A stretch of DNA of 64,000 nt from Bradyrhizobium betae. GTDB lineage: Bacteria > Pseudomonadota > Alphaproteobacteria > Rhizobiales > Xanthobacteraceae. The stretch is from positions 3,354,501-3,418,500 of the forward strand of contig NZ_CP044543.1 of NCBI RefSeq assembly GCF_008932115.1. Direction: 5' to 3'. The notes beneath the pieces were generated by a model. That model searched no databases. It worked only from the letters and a program-made list of their open reading frames with translations, and was not told the DNA's origin. A program made the translations under genes and the position numbers. This document shows, one piece after another, positions 28,556-38,017 of the stretch (its first letter is position 1; each line of letters starts with the position of its first letter).

Positions 28556-29263
28556 TTATTGCTCTTTCGATTTGATCGCCCAGCGCACAAGCACACTGAC
28601 GGACAGCGTCTCCTCGCCGGGTGAAATGGAGACGGGGGCTGCGGCCATTGGTGCGGTGGCCATCCGCGGTTTTAGCAGCATACCTACTTGGCCCCCTTCT
28701 GTGACACTGAGCGGCGCGCCCAGCGTCACACCGGTCGCCTTGGCGTAAATCTCCGCCTTGCGCCGCGCGTCCGCCACTGCCTGCTCGCGGGCATCGTCGA
28801 GCAGCTTTGACGCCTGCGTCACCTCGAAGGAGATGTTGCCGATGTCATTGGCGCCGGCGCCAACCAGCGTGTCGATGATGCCGGCCACCTTGGTCATGTC
28901 GCGGATTTTCACGGTGACGCGGTTGCTCGCGCGGAAGCCGATCACGGGGGAGGCGCCGGTGGATTTGTTCTGGCCGTATTGCGGCTGCAGCGACAGGCGC
29001 GAGGTCTGGTAATCCTTCTCGGCGATCCCGGCGCCCTTCAGCGCCAGCAGCACCTTGCCCATCGCGGCGTTGTTGGCGTCGGACGCTTCCTTCGCCGTCC
29101 TGGCGTCATTGGCGACGCCGGCGTCGATCTGCGCGAGGTCGGGCGCCACGGAAACGGTGGCTTCGCCGCTGACCGAGATCGCGGCCGGAAAATCATCGGC
29201 GCGCGCCGGCGTCGCCAGCAGCGTGGCGGCGAAGGCGGCGGCGAGCATGGCGGGCTTCCTCAT
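28556..29263 (-). CDS. SIMPL domain-containing exported protein
   Basis: 235 residues with a signal peptide (residues 1-22, KPAMLAAAFAATLLATPARA) and a SIMPL (DUF541) domain: ISVSGEATVSVAPDLAQI, then GAGIAEKDYQTSRLSLQPQY and the conserved ARRKAEIYAKATGVTLG. SIMPL proteins are periplasmic or outer-membrane associated; their role is unclear. It lies 7 bases downstream of the GyrI-like gene on the same strand, so they are probably one operon. Confidence 0.9.
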   Translation of the reverse strand: MRKPAMLAAAFAATLLATPARADDFPAAISVSGEATVSVAPDLAQIDAGVANDARTAKEASDANNAAMGKVLLALKGAGIAEKDYQTSRLSLQPQYGQNKSTGASPVIGFRASNRVTVKIRDMTKVAGIIDTLVGAGANDIGNISFEVTQASKLLDDAREQAVADARRKAEIYAKATGVTLGAPLSVTEGGQVGMLLKPRMATAPMAAAPVSISPGEETLSVSVLVRWAIKSKEQ

Positions 29264-29270
29264 GTCTCTC

Positions 29271-30014
29271 TCACTTCAATGGCACGAAGACGTTGATCAC
29301 GAGCTTGTCCTCGGCCGTCTTCAGGGGATCGGTGAGGTACTCCTCGACGAAGGTGTCCTTGGCTTCCAGTCTCTTGTCGTCGAGGTGATTGGTGATCGCC
29401 TCATAGGTGTTGTCCATGTTGTCGTAGGAACCGCGATGGACGAATTTCAGTGCCTTGCCCTCCGGCGATTTGCCGATGCTCATGTCCTTGGGCAGCTTCT
29501 GCGGATCCTGATCGACCGGAATTTCGGCGAGGAAGGTGAAGCCGGTATCGTCGGTCGAGGTGTAGACGATCATCGAATTGCCGGCGTGCTTGATGCCCTG
29601 CTTGTCCAGCAGCGTGTTCAGCGCCTTGAAGGCGTCGACCAGCGTGTCGAAGGCCGAATCCCAATTGGCGGTGCCCTTGACCATCACGACCTTTCTGGGC
29701 TCGAGCGTGGTCTCCTGGCCGAAGGGATCGGCGGTCTGCACCGGGGCGGGGGTGGCGGCCACGGCGGGCGGCGGGGCCGTCGGGCTGGGTGAGGCGCTTG
29801 CTGCGGGCGATGGCGACGCCGCCGGCGACGGGGTCGCCGTGGGGGCGGGCGAAGCGCTTGCGGCCGGGGCGGGCGATGCCGACGTAGGGTCTGTCGGAGA
29901 GGGGCTGGCCGAGGCTGCGGGCGCCGGGCTCTGCGCCAGAACCCCTGATAGCCCAAACGACAAGGCCGCTGCCGGGATCAGCGCGGCCAGAGCGAGACGA
30001 CGAAAAGCATTCAT
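29271..30014 (-). CDS. Exported GyrI-like domain protein with Pro/Ala/Ser linker
   Basis: 247 residues. A signal peptide (about residues 1-27, ending VLAQ) is followed by a 70-residue low-complexity linker made of ASPSP / PAASASP units, then a GyrI-like small-molecule-binding domain (TLEPRKVVMVKGTANW, PEGKALKFVHRGSYDNMDNTYEAI). GGGGAGAA before ATG 30014 sets the start. The fold is usually cytosolic, so its export here is notable. Pairs with the SIMPL gene downstream. Confidence 0.82.
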   Translation of the reverse strand: MNAFRRLALAALIPAAALSFGLSGVLAQSPAPAASASPSPTDPTSASPAPAASASPAPTATPSPAASPSPAASASPSPTAPPPAVAATPAPVQTADPFGQETTLEPRKVVMVKGTANWDSAFDTLVDAFKALNTLLDKQGIKHAGNSMIVYTSTDDTGFTFLAEIPVDQDPQKLPKDMSIGKSPEGKALKFVHRGSYDNMDNTYEAITNHLDDKRLEAKDTFVEEYLTDPLKTAEDKLVINVFVPLK

Positions 30015-30218
30015 TTTATTCTCCCCAGACCTTGCCCACCAAGGCCCTAACCCGGCCGCGCATCCCGGCTCGCGCGAACCGCGCCGTTCTAACACGCGAG
30101 CGCCGAATTCGTCCCATGACAGATGCGTCATGGCCTTTCATCTTGGCAGCGAGCGCCAAATCACTGGCCAAGAGGCCTAAGGATCGCCATATAAGGCGGG
30201 CGAAATTCAGGAATTTTC

Positions 30219-31094
30219 ATGAGCGCGCTGGCCAATCACGCATTTGCCAAGATGAACGGCATCGGCAACGAGATCGTCGTTGTCGACATGCGCGATTCCG
30301 CCTCATTGGTGACGCCGGACGACGCCCGCGCGGTGGCATCCGCGCAAGGCGGCGTGCCTTACGACCAGCTCATGGTGCTGCAGAAGCCACGGCTGGACGG
30401 CACCGAAGCCTTCATCCGCATCTACAACAATGACGGCTCCGAGGCCGGCGCCTGCGGCAACGGCATGCGCTGTGTCGTGCGCCGCATCTTCGAGAAGACC
30501 GGCCAGGCCACGGCCACGTTCGAGACGGCGGCGGGCCTGCTCAATGCCTGGCAGGGTCCGGCGCCGGATCTCTACACCGTCGACATGGGCGTGCCGAAGT
30601 TCGGCTGGCAGGACATTCCGCTGGCGGAAGAGTTTCGCGACACCCGCTACATCGAATTGCAGATCGGGCCGATCGACAATCCGATCCTGCACTCGCCTTC
30701 GGTGGTGAGCATGGGCAATCCGCATGCGATCTTCTGGGTCGAGGACGTCAACGCCTACGATCTTGAGCGCTTCGGTCCGCTGCTGGAGAACCATCCGATC
30801 TTCCCGGAGCGTGCCAACATCACGCTCGCCCATATCGTCGATCGCGAGCACATCACGATGCGCACCTGGGAACGCGGCGCCGGGCTCACCAGGGCCTGCG
30901 GTTCGGCGGCCTGCGCCACTGCGGTTGCTGCGGCGCGGCTGAAGCGCACCGAGCGCAAGGTCGAGATGACGCTTCCCGGCGGCAAGCTCGGGATCGAATG
31001 GCGCGAGCGCGATGACCACGTGCTGATGACGGGCACCGCGACCTTCGAATACGAAGGCAAGTTCGATCCGGCGCTGTTCGCGCCGGTCGGCTGA
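30219..31094 (+). CDS. dapF: Diaminopimelate epimerase
   Basis: Interconverts LL- and meso-diaminopimelate for lysine and peptidoglycan; 291 residues. The two catalytic cysteines are C79 in GACGNGMRC and C227 in [23 protein letters not shown] at the N-terminus and [13 protein letters not shown] are conserved family blocks. Start ATG 30219. Its stop overlaps the mtaB start by one base, so the two are translationally coupled. Confidence 0.96.
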   Translation: MSALANHAFAKMNGIGNEIVVVDMRDSASLVTPDDARAVASAQGGVPYDQLMVLQKPRLDGTEAFIRIYNNDGSEAGACGNGMRCVVRRIFEKTGQATATFETAAGLLNAWQGPAPDLYTVDMGVPKFGWQDIPLAEEFRDTRYIELQIGPIDNPILHSPSVVSMGNPHAIFWVEDVNAYDLERFGPLLENHPIFPERANITLAHIVDREHITMRTWERGAGLTRACGSAACATAVAAARLKRTERKVEMTLPGGKLGIEWRERDDHVLMTGTATFEYEGKFDPALFAPVG

Positions 31095-32347
31095 TGCCCG
31101 TCGACATCGTCACCTTCGGCTGCCGCCTCAACGCTTTCGAGGCCGAGGTGATCCGCCGCGAGGCCGAAGGCGCGGGGCTCGACGACACCATCGTCATCAA
31201 CAGCTGCGCCGTCACCAACGAGGCGGTGGCGCAGGCGCGCCAGTCGATCCGCAAATTGAAGCGCGAACGGCCCGGTGCGCGCATCGTCGTCACCGGCTGC
31301 GCGGCGCAGACGCAGAGCGGCATGTTCGCCGAGATGGCCGAGGTCGATCGCGTCGTCGGCAATGACGACAAGATGCGTGGCAGCGCATGGCGGCAGGCGC
31401 GCGATGCCTTCGATCTCGGCGCCGGCGAGAAGGTTGCCGTCAGCGACATCATGGCTGTCAGGGAGATGGCGCCGCATCTGATCGATGGCTTTGCCAGCGG
31501 CCTGCCGCGGGTGTTCGTGCAGGTGCAGAACGGCTGCGACCATCGCTGCACCTTCTGCATCATTCCCTATGGCCGCGGCAATTCACGCTCGGTGCCGATG
31601 GGTGCGGTGGTCGAGCAGGTGCGGGCGCTGGCCGAACGCGGCCATGCCGAGATCGTGCTGACCGGCGTCGACCTCACCAGCTATGGCGCCGACCTGCCGG
31701 GCGCGCCGAAACTCGGCATGCTGACGAAGCAGATTCTGCGGCATGTGCCGGAGCTGAAGCGCCTGCGCATCTCCTCGATCGATTCGATCGAGGCCGATGC
31801 CGATCTGTTAGAGGCCATCGCCGACGATGTGCGCCTGATGCCGCATCTGCATCTGTCGCTGCAAGCCGGCGACGACATGATCCTGAAGCGCATGAAGCGG
31901 CGGCATTCGCGGCAGGACGCGATCGCGTTCTGCGACCAGGTGCGCCGCCTGCGCCCGGACATCGCCTTCGGCGCCGACATCATCGCGGGCTTCCCGACCG
32001 AGACCGAGGAAATGTTCTCGCGCTCGCTCGATCTGGTCGAGGAATGCGGTCTGACATTCCTGCACGTCTTCCCCTATTCGCCCCGCCCCGGCACGCCCGC
32101 CGCGCGGATGCCGCAAGTCGCGGGGCCCGCGATCAAGGAACGCGCGAAGCGGCTGCGTGCGGCTGGTGAAACCGCCTTGCGGCAGCGACTGCAGGCTGAG
32201 ATCGGTGCGACACGCGATGTGCTGATCGAGAGCGACAGTCAGGGACGCACCGAGCACTATCTGCCGGTGGCGATTGCGGGCGAGCGGGTAGGAAGTGTGG
32301 TGCCGTTGACGATTGCCGGCAGCGATGGCGAGCGGCTGATCACATAG
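31094..32347 (+). CDS. mtaB: tRNA t6A37 methylthiotransferase MtaB
   Basis: Radical SAM methylthiotransferase converting t6A37 to ms2t6A37 in tRNAs; 417 residues. The N-terminal UPF0004 domain has cysteines C10, C38 and one in VTGCAAQ for the auxiliary [4Fe-4S] cluster; the radical SAM motif CDHRCTFC lies near residue 150. LTGVDLTSYG and HLSLQAGDD are family motifs; TRAM follows. The start ATG 31094 shares its A with the dapF TGA. The 'MiaB-like' sister enzyme is excluded by length and by the RCTFCIIPYGRG context. Confidence 0.93.
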   Translation: MPVDIVTFGCRLNAFEAEVIRREAEGAGLDDTIVINSCAVTNEAVAQARQSIRKLKRERPGARIVVTGCAAQTQSGMFAEMAEVDRVVGNDDKMRGSAWRQARDAFDLGAGEKVAVSDIMAVREMAPHLIDGFASGLPRVFVQVQNGCDHRCTFCIIPYGRGNSRSVPMGAVVEQVRALAERGHAEIVLTGVDLTSYGADLPGAPKLGMLTKQILRHVPELKRLRISSIDSIEADADLLEAIADDVRLMPHLHLSLQAGDDMILKRMKRRHSRQDAIAFCDQVRRLRPDIAFGADIIAGFPTETEEMFSRSLDLVEECGLTFLHVFPYSPRPGTPAARMPQVAGPAIKERAKRLRAAGETALRQRLQAEIGATRDVLIESDSQGRTEHYLPVAIAGERVGSVVPLTIAGSDGERLIT

Positions 32348-32351
32348 TCAG

Positions 32352-32452
32352 TGTCGTCGCCCGGCTTGACCGGGCGATCCAGTACGCCGCGGCCTCTCCG
32401 CATCCCAGCAATGTCTCTGGAATACTGGATCCCCGCTTCCGCGGGGATGACA
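32352..32452. repeat. Palindromic intergenic repeat, family A
   Basis: Left hairpin CGCCCGGCTTGACCGGGCG, core CCAGTACGCC ... AATACTGGAT, right hairpin CCCCGCTTCCGCGGGG then ATGACAC. It lies between the convergent mtaB and DUF2336 genes. Confidence 0.85.
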
Positions 32453-32477
32453 CCGTTGGTTTGGTGAAGGGCGAACC

Positions 32478-33587
32478 CTACGACGCCCGGACCTGCCAGA
32501 ACCGCAGCGTCCGCCGCGCATTCTCCGGCGTCATGCGGGCGTAATTGCCTTGCGCCCGCGCAATATCAGCCGGCTTCATCGCGCCTGTGGCAAAACGGCT
32601 TTCGAGCACGGCTGCGGTCGTTTCCCAGCTGAGCTGCGCCGCCTTGCACGGCACCAGCAGGCCGTCTTCGCGCAGGCTCTGCATCAGCGGACGAATCACC
32701 TCGACGGTCGATCCGGACAGCGCGGCCAGCGCTGCCACGGCTTCTTCGTAGCGCCGCTGTCTGGCGAAGCCGAACAATGTGCTCTCGGTGAGCTGGCCAT
32801 TGGCCTTGAGATTCGCGATAGCGCGCTTGGCGCCTTCGAAATCGCGGACGCCCGACATTTCGCGCTCGACGCCGACGGTGACGGCGGCGATCGCGCTCTG
32901 GATCTCCTCGAACAGATGCGGCGGCGCGCGCGACAGCAGGCGGGTGCGGACCGCGTCCGTCGCCGAGCGCAGCAACTGGCGGCGCAGCTCCGACGGCAGA
33001 TCGACGCGGACGCCGACGCTGACGGCGAGCTCCGGATCGCTTTCGGCCTGGCCGACGATGACGGCGAAGCCCTTTGAAGAGACGCGCGCACCTGGATTGG
33101 CGGCGAGGCGCCGGCTGACGCTGGGATAGCGGCGCGCCAGCAGCGCGTCGGTGACGATCTCCTTCAGCCACCAGCGCCCGGCGACCGCGAGCAGATGCGG
33201 CTCGCCCTTGGATGCTGCGATCTTGACCAGCTCGCCATCGTCGAGGCGCGCGGATTCCTGCAGCACGGGGCCGGCGATGCGAATCTCGTCATTGTTGGCG
33301 AGGCGGCGGATCACGGACGGGGGTGCCTGGGCGATCGGCGCAAGCTGCGTGCTGATCTCGGCGAGCGCAATGCGCGCGCCCATGTCGGCGATGGCACGCA
33401 GCTCGATCGTGCCGATCAGGCGCTCGAGCACGTCGTCGAACAGCGCGATCTGCTCGTCGTCAAAACTGCCGGCGGAGGACAGGAACAGGTCGGTGACGCG
33501 CCGGGCCGTTTCCAGGCCCTTTTCCGCCGAGCCAAGCCGAATCGCGGATTCGACTTCGGCGATGATCGATAACTCGGCCGTGGACAT
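32478..33587 (-). CDS. DUF2336 domain-containing protein
   Basis: 369 residues, mostly helical, cytosolic, of the DUF2336 family seen in alphaproteobacteria. Recognisable parts are LFLSSAGSFDDEQIALFDDVLERLI, LARRYPSVSRRLAANPG and the C-terminal ARRTLRFWQVRAS. The function is unknown. The start at 33587 (MSTAELS) is chosen over a frame 16 codons longer. Single gene between convergent mtaB and the pseudouridine synthase. Confidence 0.78.
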   Translation of the reverse strand: MSTAELSIIAEVESAIRLGSAEKGLETARRVTDLFLSSAGSFDDEQIALFDDVLERLIGTIELRAIADMGARIALAEISTQLAPIAQAPPSVIRRLANNDEIRIAGPVLQESARLDDGELVKIAASKGEPHLLAVAGRWWLKEIVTDALLARRYPSVSRRLAANPGARVSSKGFAVIVGQAESDPELAVSVGVRVDLPSELRRQLLRSATDAVRTRLLSRAPPHLFEEIQSAIAAVTVGVEREMSGVRDFEGAKRAIANLKANGQLTESTLFGFARQRRYEEAVAALAALSGSTVEVIRPLMQSLREDGLLVPCKAAQLSWETTAAVLESRFATGAMKPADIARAQGNYARMTPENARRTLRFWQVRAS

Positions 33588-33701
33588 GACGCGTTGCTCG
33601 TCCTGAGCGGATTGACGGAAGCTTGTTCTAAGCAACCGTTATCATTAGAGACGAGCCCTGAACGTTTCGTAAACCAAGGCTACCGTCGAATACGGACGCG
33701 G

Positions 33702-34409
33702 TTACTCCCCGTTCCAGCCGCAGGCCCTGAGCTTTTCGTGCATGTGCGGCGGAGCCGGCGCGACGACACGGACCGGCTCCTTGTTTCGCGAGATCGGCAC
33801 CACGATCTCGCGGGAATGCAGGTGCAGCTTCGGCTCGCCGAAGCGGGGGCCGTTGCCGTAAATATTATCGCCGAAGATCGACCAGCCCGTGGCGGAGGAA
33901 TGCACCCGCAATTGGTGGGTTCGGCCGGTCACCGGCTCCATGGCGAGCCAGGTGAAACCGTCGCCCCGGCCCATCACTTTCCAGTTGGTGATCGCCTTCT
34001 GCCCTTCCGGGTCCGGCTTCTGCCACCAGCCGCGTTCGGCGTTGAGCCGGCCGAGCGGCATGTCGATGGTGCCTTCATCTTCGGCGGGGCCGCCCTCGAC
34101 CACGGTCCAGTAGGTCTTGCCGATCTTGCCGTGCTTGAACAGCAGGCCGAGCGAGGCGGTGGCCTTGCGATGGCGGCCGAGCACGAGGCAACCGGAGGTG
34201 TCCTTGTCCAGCCGGTGGGCCAGCACCGGCGGCCGGGGCAGGCCGAAACACAGCGCGCCGAAGGATGCTTCCAGATTGGCGCCACCCTTGGGGCCGCGAT
34301 GCACCGGCAGGCCGGACGGCTTGTCGATGACCAGCATCAGCCCGTCGCGATGGAGCACGCGCGCCAAAATCTCCTCAGAGGTCAATTCGGGAACATCGAG
34401 CAATTGCAA
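33702..34409 (-). CDS. RluA family pseudouridine synthase
   Basis: 235 residues without an S4 domain. The catalytic block is HRLDKDTSG, with the active aspartate D68 in HRLD, followed by GKIGKTYWTVVEGG and the conserved GRTHQLRVH. The start is a TTG at 34409, as no ATG precedes the family sequence. The RNA site modified is unknown. Its start is 73 bases from the ftsY start on the other strand. Confidence 0.85.
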   Translation of the reverse strand: MQLLDVPELTSEEILARVLHRDGLMLVIDKPSGLPVHRGPKGGANLEASFGALCFGLPRPPVLAHRLDKDTSGCLVLGRHRKATASLGLLFKHGKIGKTYWTVVEGGPAEDEGTIDMPLGRLNAERGWWQKPDPEGQKAITNWKVMGRGDGFTWLAMEPVTGRTHQLRVHSSATGWSIFGDNIYGNGPRFGEPKLHLHSREIVVPISRNKEPVRVVAPAPPHMHEKLRACGWNGE

Positions 34410-34448
34410 GACTTTCGTTATCGGCGAGACTTTCGGTCAAGACTTTCG
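34409..34448. repeat. Three direct copies of AGACTTTCG between divergent genes
   Basis: AGACTTTCG occurs at 34409-34417, 34427-34435 and 34440-34448 (starts 18 and 13 bases apart). Two are followed by TT. The region is upstream of ftsY and overlaps the start of the pseudouridine synthase gene. They may be a remnant of replication slippage or a protein-binding array; the meaning is unknown. Confidence 0.5.
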
Positions 34449-34481
34449 TTTGGGGGCGGGAACGGCTAACACACCGCCATC

Positions 34482-35429
34482 ATGAACGATACCACGTCAG
34501 ATCCCCCGAAACTGAGCTGGTGGCGCCGCCTGTCCGACGGGCTGAAGCGCACCTCGTCCTCACTCGGGACCGCGGTCGCCGACCTCGTCACCAAGCGCAA
34601 GCTCGACCGCGCGATGCTCGACGACATCGAGGACGTGCTGCTGCGCGCCGACCTCGGCACCTCGGTTGCGGTGCGGATCGCGGACGCCGTCGGCACCGGG
34701 CGTTATGACAAGGCGATCTCGGCGGACGAGGTGAAGGACGTCGTCGCCACCGAGGTCGAGAAAGTGCTGACGGCGGTGGCCAAGCCTCTGGTGATCGACA
34801 CCGCCAGGAAGCCGTTCGTGATCCTCGTGGTCGGCGTCAACGGCTCCGGCAAGACCACGACCATCGGCAAACTCTCGCAGAAATTTGCCTCCGAAGGCCG
34901 CAAGGTGATGCTCGCCGCCGGCGACACGTTTCGCGCCGCCGCCATCGAGCAGCTCAAGGTCTGGGGCGAGCGCACAAGGACGCCGGTCATATCAGGCGCG
35001 CAGGGCTCGGATTCGGCGAGCCTTGCCTTCAACGCGCTGACGGCGGCGAAGGAGCAGAAAGTCGACGTGCTCCTGATCGACACCGCCGGGCGCCTGCAGA
35101 ACAAGGCCGAGCTGATGAACGAGCTCGAAAAGGTCGTGCGCGTGATCCGCAAGGTGGACGACACTGCGCCGCATGCGGTGCTGCTGGTGCTGGACGCCAC
35201 GGTCGGCCAGAATGCGCTGTCGCAGGTCGAAGCTTTCCATCGCACCGCCGGGGTCACCGGCCTCGTGATGACCAAGCTCGACGGCACCGCCCGCGGCGGC
35301 ATCCTGGTGGCGCTCGCGGAGAAATTCAAACTGCCGGTGCATTTCATCGGCGTCGGCGAAGGCGTCGACGATCTCGCGCCGTTCACCGCGCGCGATTTCG
35401 CCCGTGCCATCGCCGGCATCGAGTCATAG
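34482..35429 (+). CDS. ftsY: Signal recognition particle receptor FtsY
   Basis: GTPase receptor for SRP at the inner membrane, 315 residues. It has the N domain (residues ~1-105) and G domain with P-loop GVNGSGKTT at 118-126, DTAGRLQN and [10 protein letters not shown], then the C-terminal [12 protein letters not shown]. The acidic N-terminal A domain of enterobacterial FtsY is missing; only a short amphipathic stretch ([15 protein letters not shown]) remains for membrane contact. Divergent from the pseudouridine synthase; ispZ follows. Confidence 0.96.
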   Translation: MNDTTSDPPKLSWWRRLSDGLKRTSSSLGTAVADLVTKRKLDRAMLDDIEDVLLRADLGTSVAVRIADAVGTGRYDKAISADEVKDVVATEVEKVLTAVAKPLVIDTARKPFVILVVGVNGSGKTTTIGKLSQKFASEGRKVMLAAGDTFRAAAIEQLKVWGERTRTPVISGAQGSDSASLAFNALTAAKEQKVDVLLIDTAGRLQNKAELMNELEKVVRVIRKVDDTAPHAVLLVLDATVGQNALSQVEAFHRTAGVTGLVMTKLDGTARGGILVALAEKFKLPVHFIGVGEGVDDLAPFTARDFARAIAGIES

Positions 35430-35434
35430 GTCTC

Positions 35435-35558
35435 TCGTCATGCCCCGCCTAGTGCGCAATTGCGCACGGGGGGCGGGGCATCCAGTACGCCGCGGATCCT
35501 CGGTTCAAGCCGAGCCGCCTCGGATTACTGGATCCCCCGCCTTCGCGGGGGATGACAG
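35435..35558. repeat. Palindromic repeat, family A, with inserted 16-bp palindrome
   Basis: Left hairpin arms GCCCCGCC and GGCGGGGC enclose the palindrome GTGCGCAATTGCGCAC (35452-35467). The rest is the family A core (CCAGTACGCCGCGG, ACTGGATCCC) and the right hairpin CCCCCGCCTTCGCGGGGG. It ends 16 bases before the ispZ start, leaving only the ribosome binding site AGGTCAGG between them. Confidence 0.88.
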
Positions 35559-35574
35559 CAACAAAGGTCAGGTA

Positions 35575-36174
35575 ATGGACAAGACCCAGCCGCATCCGAT
35601 GTTCAAGCTTGCGACCGAGCTTGGTCCGCTGCTCGTGTTCTTCTTCGTCAATGCGAAGTTCAATCTGTTCGCCGCAACCGGCGCCTTCATGGTCGCGATC
35701 GTGGCGGCGATGATCGCTTCCTATGTGGTGACGCGCCACATCCCGATCATGGCGATCGTCACCGGCGTGATCGTGCTGGTGTTCGGCACGCTGACGCTGG
35801 TGCTGCACGACGAGACCTTCATCAAGGTCAAGCCGACCATCATCTACGGCCTGTTCGCCGCGATCCTCGGTGGCGGCCTGCTGTTCGGCCGCTCCTTCAT
35901 CGCCGTGATGTTCGACCAGATGTTCAACCTGACGCCCCAGGGCTGGCGCATTCTCACACTGCGCTGGGCGCTGTTCTTCGCCGGCATGGCGGTGCTGAAC
36001 GAGATCGTCTGGCGCACCCAGAGCACGGATTTCTGGGTGAACTTCAAGGTGTTCGGCGTCACGCCGCTGACGATGGTGTTCGCCATCGCCCAGATGCCGC
36101 TGACCAAGCGCTATGGTGTTGAACCGGTGTCGCTTGAGGAGAGCGAGGCGGATGCGGGGGATGTGCGGAAGTAG
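35575..36174 (+). CDS. ispZ: Inner membrane-spanning septation protein IspZ/YciB
   Basis: 199-residue integral membrane protein of the YciB family, needed for normal septation/envelope function. [13 protein letters not shown] near residue 15 is the family signature, followed by five to six hydrophobic segments and a charged C-terminus. ATG 35575 is chosen as it starts the conserved N-terminus, with AGGTCAGG upstream; the longer frame would translate the repeat element. Confidence 0.92.
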   Translation: MDKTQPHPMFKLATELGPLLVFFFVNAKFNLFAATGAFMVAIVAAMIASYVVTRHIPIMAIVTGVIVLVFGTLTLVLHDETFIKVKPTIIYGLFAAILGGGLLFGRSFIAVMFDQMFNLTPQGWRILTLRWALFFAGMAVLNEIVWRTQSTDFWVNFKVFGVTPLTMVFAIAQMPLTKRYGVEPVSLEESEADAGDVRK

Positions 36175-36177
36175 TTC

Positions 36178-36332
36178 TTGTGTCCCGGACGCGCGAAGCG
36201 CGCGCCGAAGTGCAGCCACACATACAACTGTCATCGCCCGGCTTGACCGGGCGATCCAGTAAACCGAGACAGTAGTGATTGAATCGATGGGCCGCGGCGT
36301 ACTGGATTCCCCGCCTTCGCGGGAAATGACAG
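36178..36332. repeat. Half of a family E repeat followed by a family A element
   Basis: 36178-36212 reads TTGTGTCCCGGACGCGCGAAGCGCGCGCC in outline, like one end of family E without its partner. From 36228 a full family A element follows: CATCGCCCGGCTTGACCGGGCGAT, CCAGTA, GTACTGGATTCC, CCCCGCCTTCGCGGG. It lies between the convergent ispZ and ccmG genes. 36333-36371 holds nothing notable. Confidence 0.75.
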
Positions 36333-36371
36333 CGGTTTGTGTGGCGAGCCTCGCTCGCATTGACGACGGGG

Positions 36372-36965
36372 CTAGCTTCCCGCTCCCAGCGCCTTCTCCA
36401 TCTGCGGCAACAGCACCGTCCGCAAATTATCCGGTGTGATCGGCCCGACCAGCTTGTAGACGATTGTGCCTTCACGCCCGACGACGAACGTCTCCGGCAC
36501 GCCATAGACGCCCCATTCGATCGAGGCGCGGCCGTTCGCGTCGGTGCCGACGCGGCCGAACGGGTTGCCGTAACGGCCCAGGAAGCGCCGCGCGTTGTCG
36601 GGCGCATCCTTGTAGTTGATGCCGACGAGCTGGAAGCGCTTGTCCTTGGCGAGCTCGGTCAGGAGCGGCGCCTCCTCGTGGCACGGCACGCACCAGGACG
36701 CCCAGACATTGACCAGGCTGACCTTGCCCTTGAACGCGGCCGGATCGAGCCCCGGCACCGGCGCGTTGTCAGCCTGCAATCCCTCGAGCGGCGGCAAGGT
36801 GGTCTGCGGCGCCGTCCGTCCGATCAGCGCGGACGGAATCCGCGAGGGATCGCCGCTGCCGAGCCGGAACCAGAACAGCAGTGCCAGCGCAATGAAGGCG
36901 ATCAGCGGCAGCACCATCAAAAAGGTGCGGCGCTGCGGCGTCGCGGACGTCGATTGCTTGCTCAT
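36372..36965 (-). CDS. ccmG: Thiol:disulfide interchange protein CcmG/DsbE
   Basis: Periplasmic membrane-anchored thioredoxin-like protein that reduces apocytochrome c before heme attachment; 197 residues. One N-terminal transmembrane anchor ([20 protein letters not shown]), the active site WCVPC in [13 protein letters not shown], and [15 protein letters not shown] with the cis-proline. Its start ATG overlaps the ccmD stop as ATGA. Called cycY in Bradyrhizobium. Confidence 0.95.
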   Translation of the reverse strand: MSKQSTSATPQRRTFLMVLPLIAFIALALLFWFRLGSGDPSRIPSALIGRTAPQTTLPPLEGLQADNAPVPGLDPAAFKGKVSLVNVWASWCVPCHEEAPLLTELAKDKRFQLVGINYKDAPDNARRFLGRYGNPFGRVGTDANGRASIEWGVYGVPETFVVGREGTIVYKLVGPITPDNLRTVLLPQMEKALGAGS

Positions 36966-37147
36966 GGTGTATCGATTGCGCTGCGGCCCGAGCGGCGGGT
37001 GACGCCGCTGCGGTCGAGCTCGCGGAGGCGCTCGGTCTGGCTGCGATAGTCGAGCGCGATCCAGCCGATCAGGATCACGACCACGAGCGCCGCGGCTGCA
37101 TAGGACGTCACGATGAAGGAGGCGTAGGGACCGAGCGACATCATCAT
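36962..37147 (-). CDS. ccmD: Heme exporter protein CcmD
   Basis: Small single-span membrane protein of 61 residues that binds CcmC-heme-CcmE in cytochrome c maturation. [28 protein letters not shown] is the one transmembrane helix, followed by a basic tail with [11 protein letters not shown], the CcmD pattern. The start ATG 37147 overlaps the ccmC stop (ATGA) and its own stop overlaps the ccmG start, giving tight coupling. Confidence 0.88.
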   Translation of the reverse strand: MMMSLGPYASFIVTSYAAAALVVVILIGWIALDYRSQTERLRELDRSGVTRRSGRSAIDTP

Positions 37148-37926
37148 GCGGCCCCGGCTTCCTTCGACGCGTTGCCCTGACGTGAACCGGTGTCCGAAAA
37201 CGCGACGCGGCTCGCCTGCATCATCTGCAGCGAGCGGACGCGCCGGCGTAAAATCTCGTTGCGCATCGCCGCCAAATGCAGCGTGACGAACAGCAGCGTG
37301 AATGCGATCGCCATCACCAGCAGCGGAATCAGGAAGGACTTGTCGAGCGCCGAGCCGCCCATGCGCATCACCGAGGCCGGCTGGTGCAGCGTGTTCCACC
37401 AGTCGACGGAGAACTTGATGATGGGCAGGTTGATGGCGCCGACCAGCGTCAGCACCGCGGCGGCGCGGGCCGCGCGGGAGGGATCGTCGACCGCGCGCCA
37501 CAGCGCCATCAGGCCGAGATACATCAAAAAGAGAATCAGCACCGAGGTCAGCCGCGCATCCCACTCCCAATAGGTGCCCCACATCGGCCGGCCCCACAGC
37601 GATCCCGTCAGCAGCGCGAGGAAGGTGAAGGCGGCGCCGATCGGCGCTGCCGCCTTCGCGGCGACGTCGGCGAGCGGATGCCGCCACACCAGCGTGCCCA
37701 ATGAGGCGATGCTCATCACGCCCCACACGAACATCGACAGCCAGGCATTGGGCACGTGGATGAACATGATCTTCACCGTCGCGCCCTGCTGATAATCGTC
37801 GGGCGCGGCGGCGGATTGATAAAGGCCGATGGCGAGCAGGACGATGGTCGCGGCCGCGAGCCACGGCAACACCCGCGCCGTCAGCGCGAGGAACCGGGTC
37901 GGGTTGGCGAGGTCGATCAGCGTCAT
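37144..37926 (-). CDS. ccmC: Heme ABC exporter permease CcmC
   Basis: Six-span membrane protein of 260 residues that presents heme to CcmE. The tryptophan-rich WWD-type region is seen in [21 protein letters not shown], and conserved histidines lie in FIHVPNAW and [10 protein letters not shown]. The N-terminal [22 protein letters not shown] fits the family. It overlaps ccmD by 4 bases; ccmB is 91 bases upstream. Confidence 0.96.
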   Translation of the reverse strand: MTLIDLANPTRFLALTARVLPWLAAATIVLLAIGLYQSAAAPDDYQQGATVKIMFIHVPNAWLSMFVWGVMSIASLGTLVWRHPLADVAAKAAAPIGAAFTFLALLTGSLWGRPMWGTYWEWDARLTSVLILFLMYLGLMALWRAVDDPSRAARAAAVLTLVGAINLPIIKFSVDWWNTLHQPASVMRMGGSALDKSFLIPLLVMAIAFTLLFVTLHLAAMRNEILRRRVRSLQMMQASRVAFSDTGSRQGNASKEAGAA

Positions 37927-38017
37927 GGTATCCTGATAATCACAGGTAAGCGCTCACGCAATCAGCACGAAAGCCCGCAGCGAAAATTGATCGGGGTCAA
38001 GGTCAATCGAACCCGTG

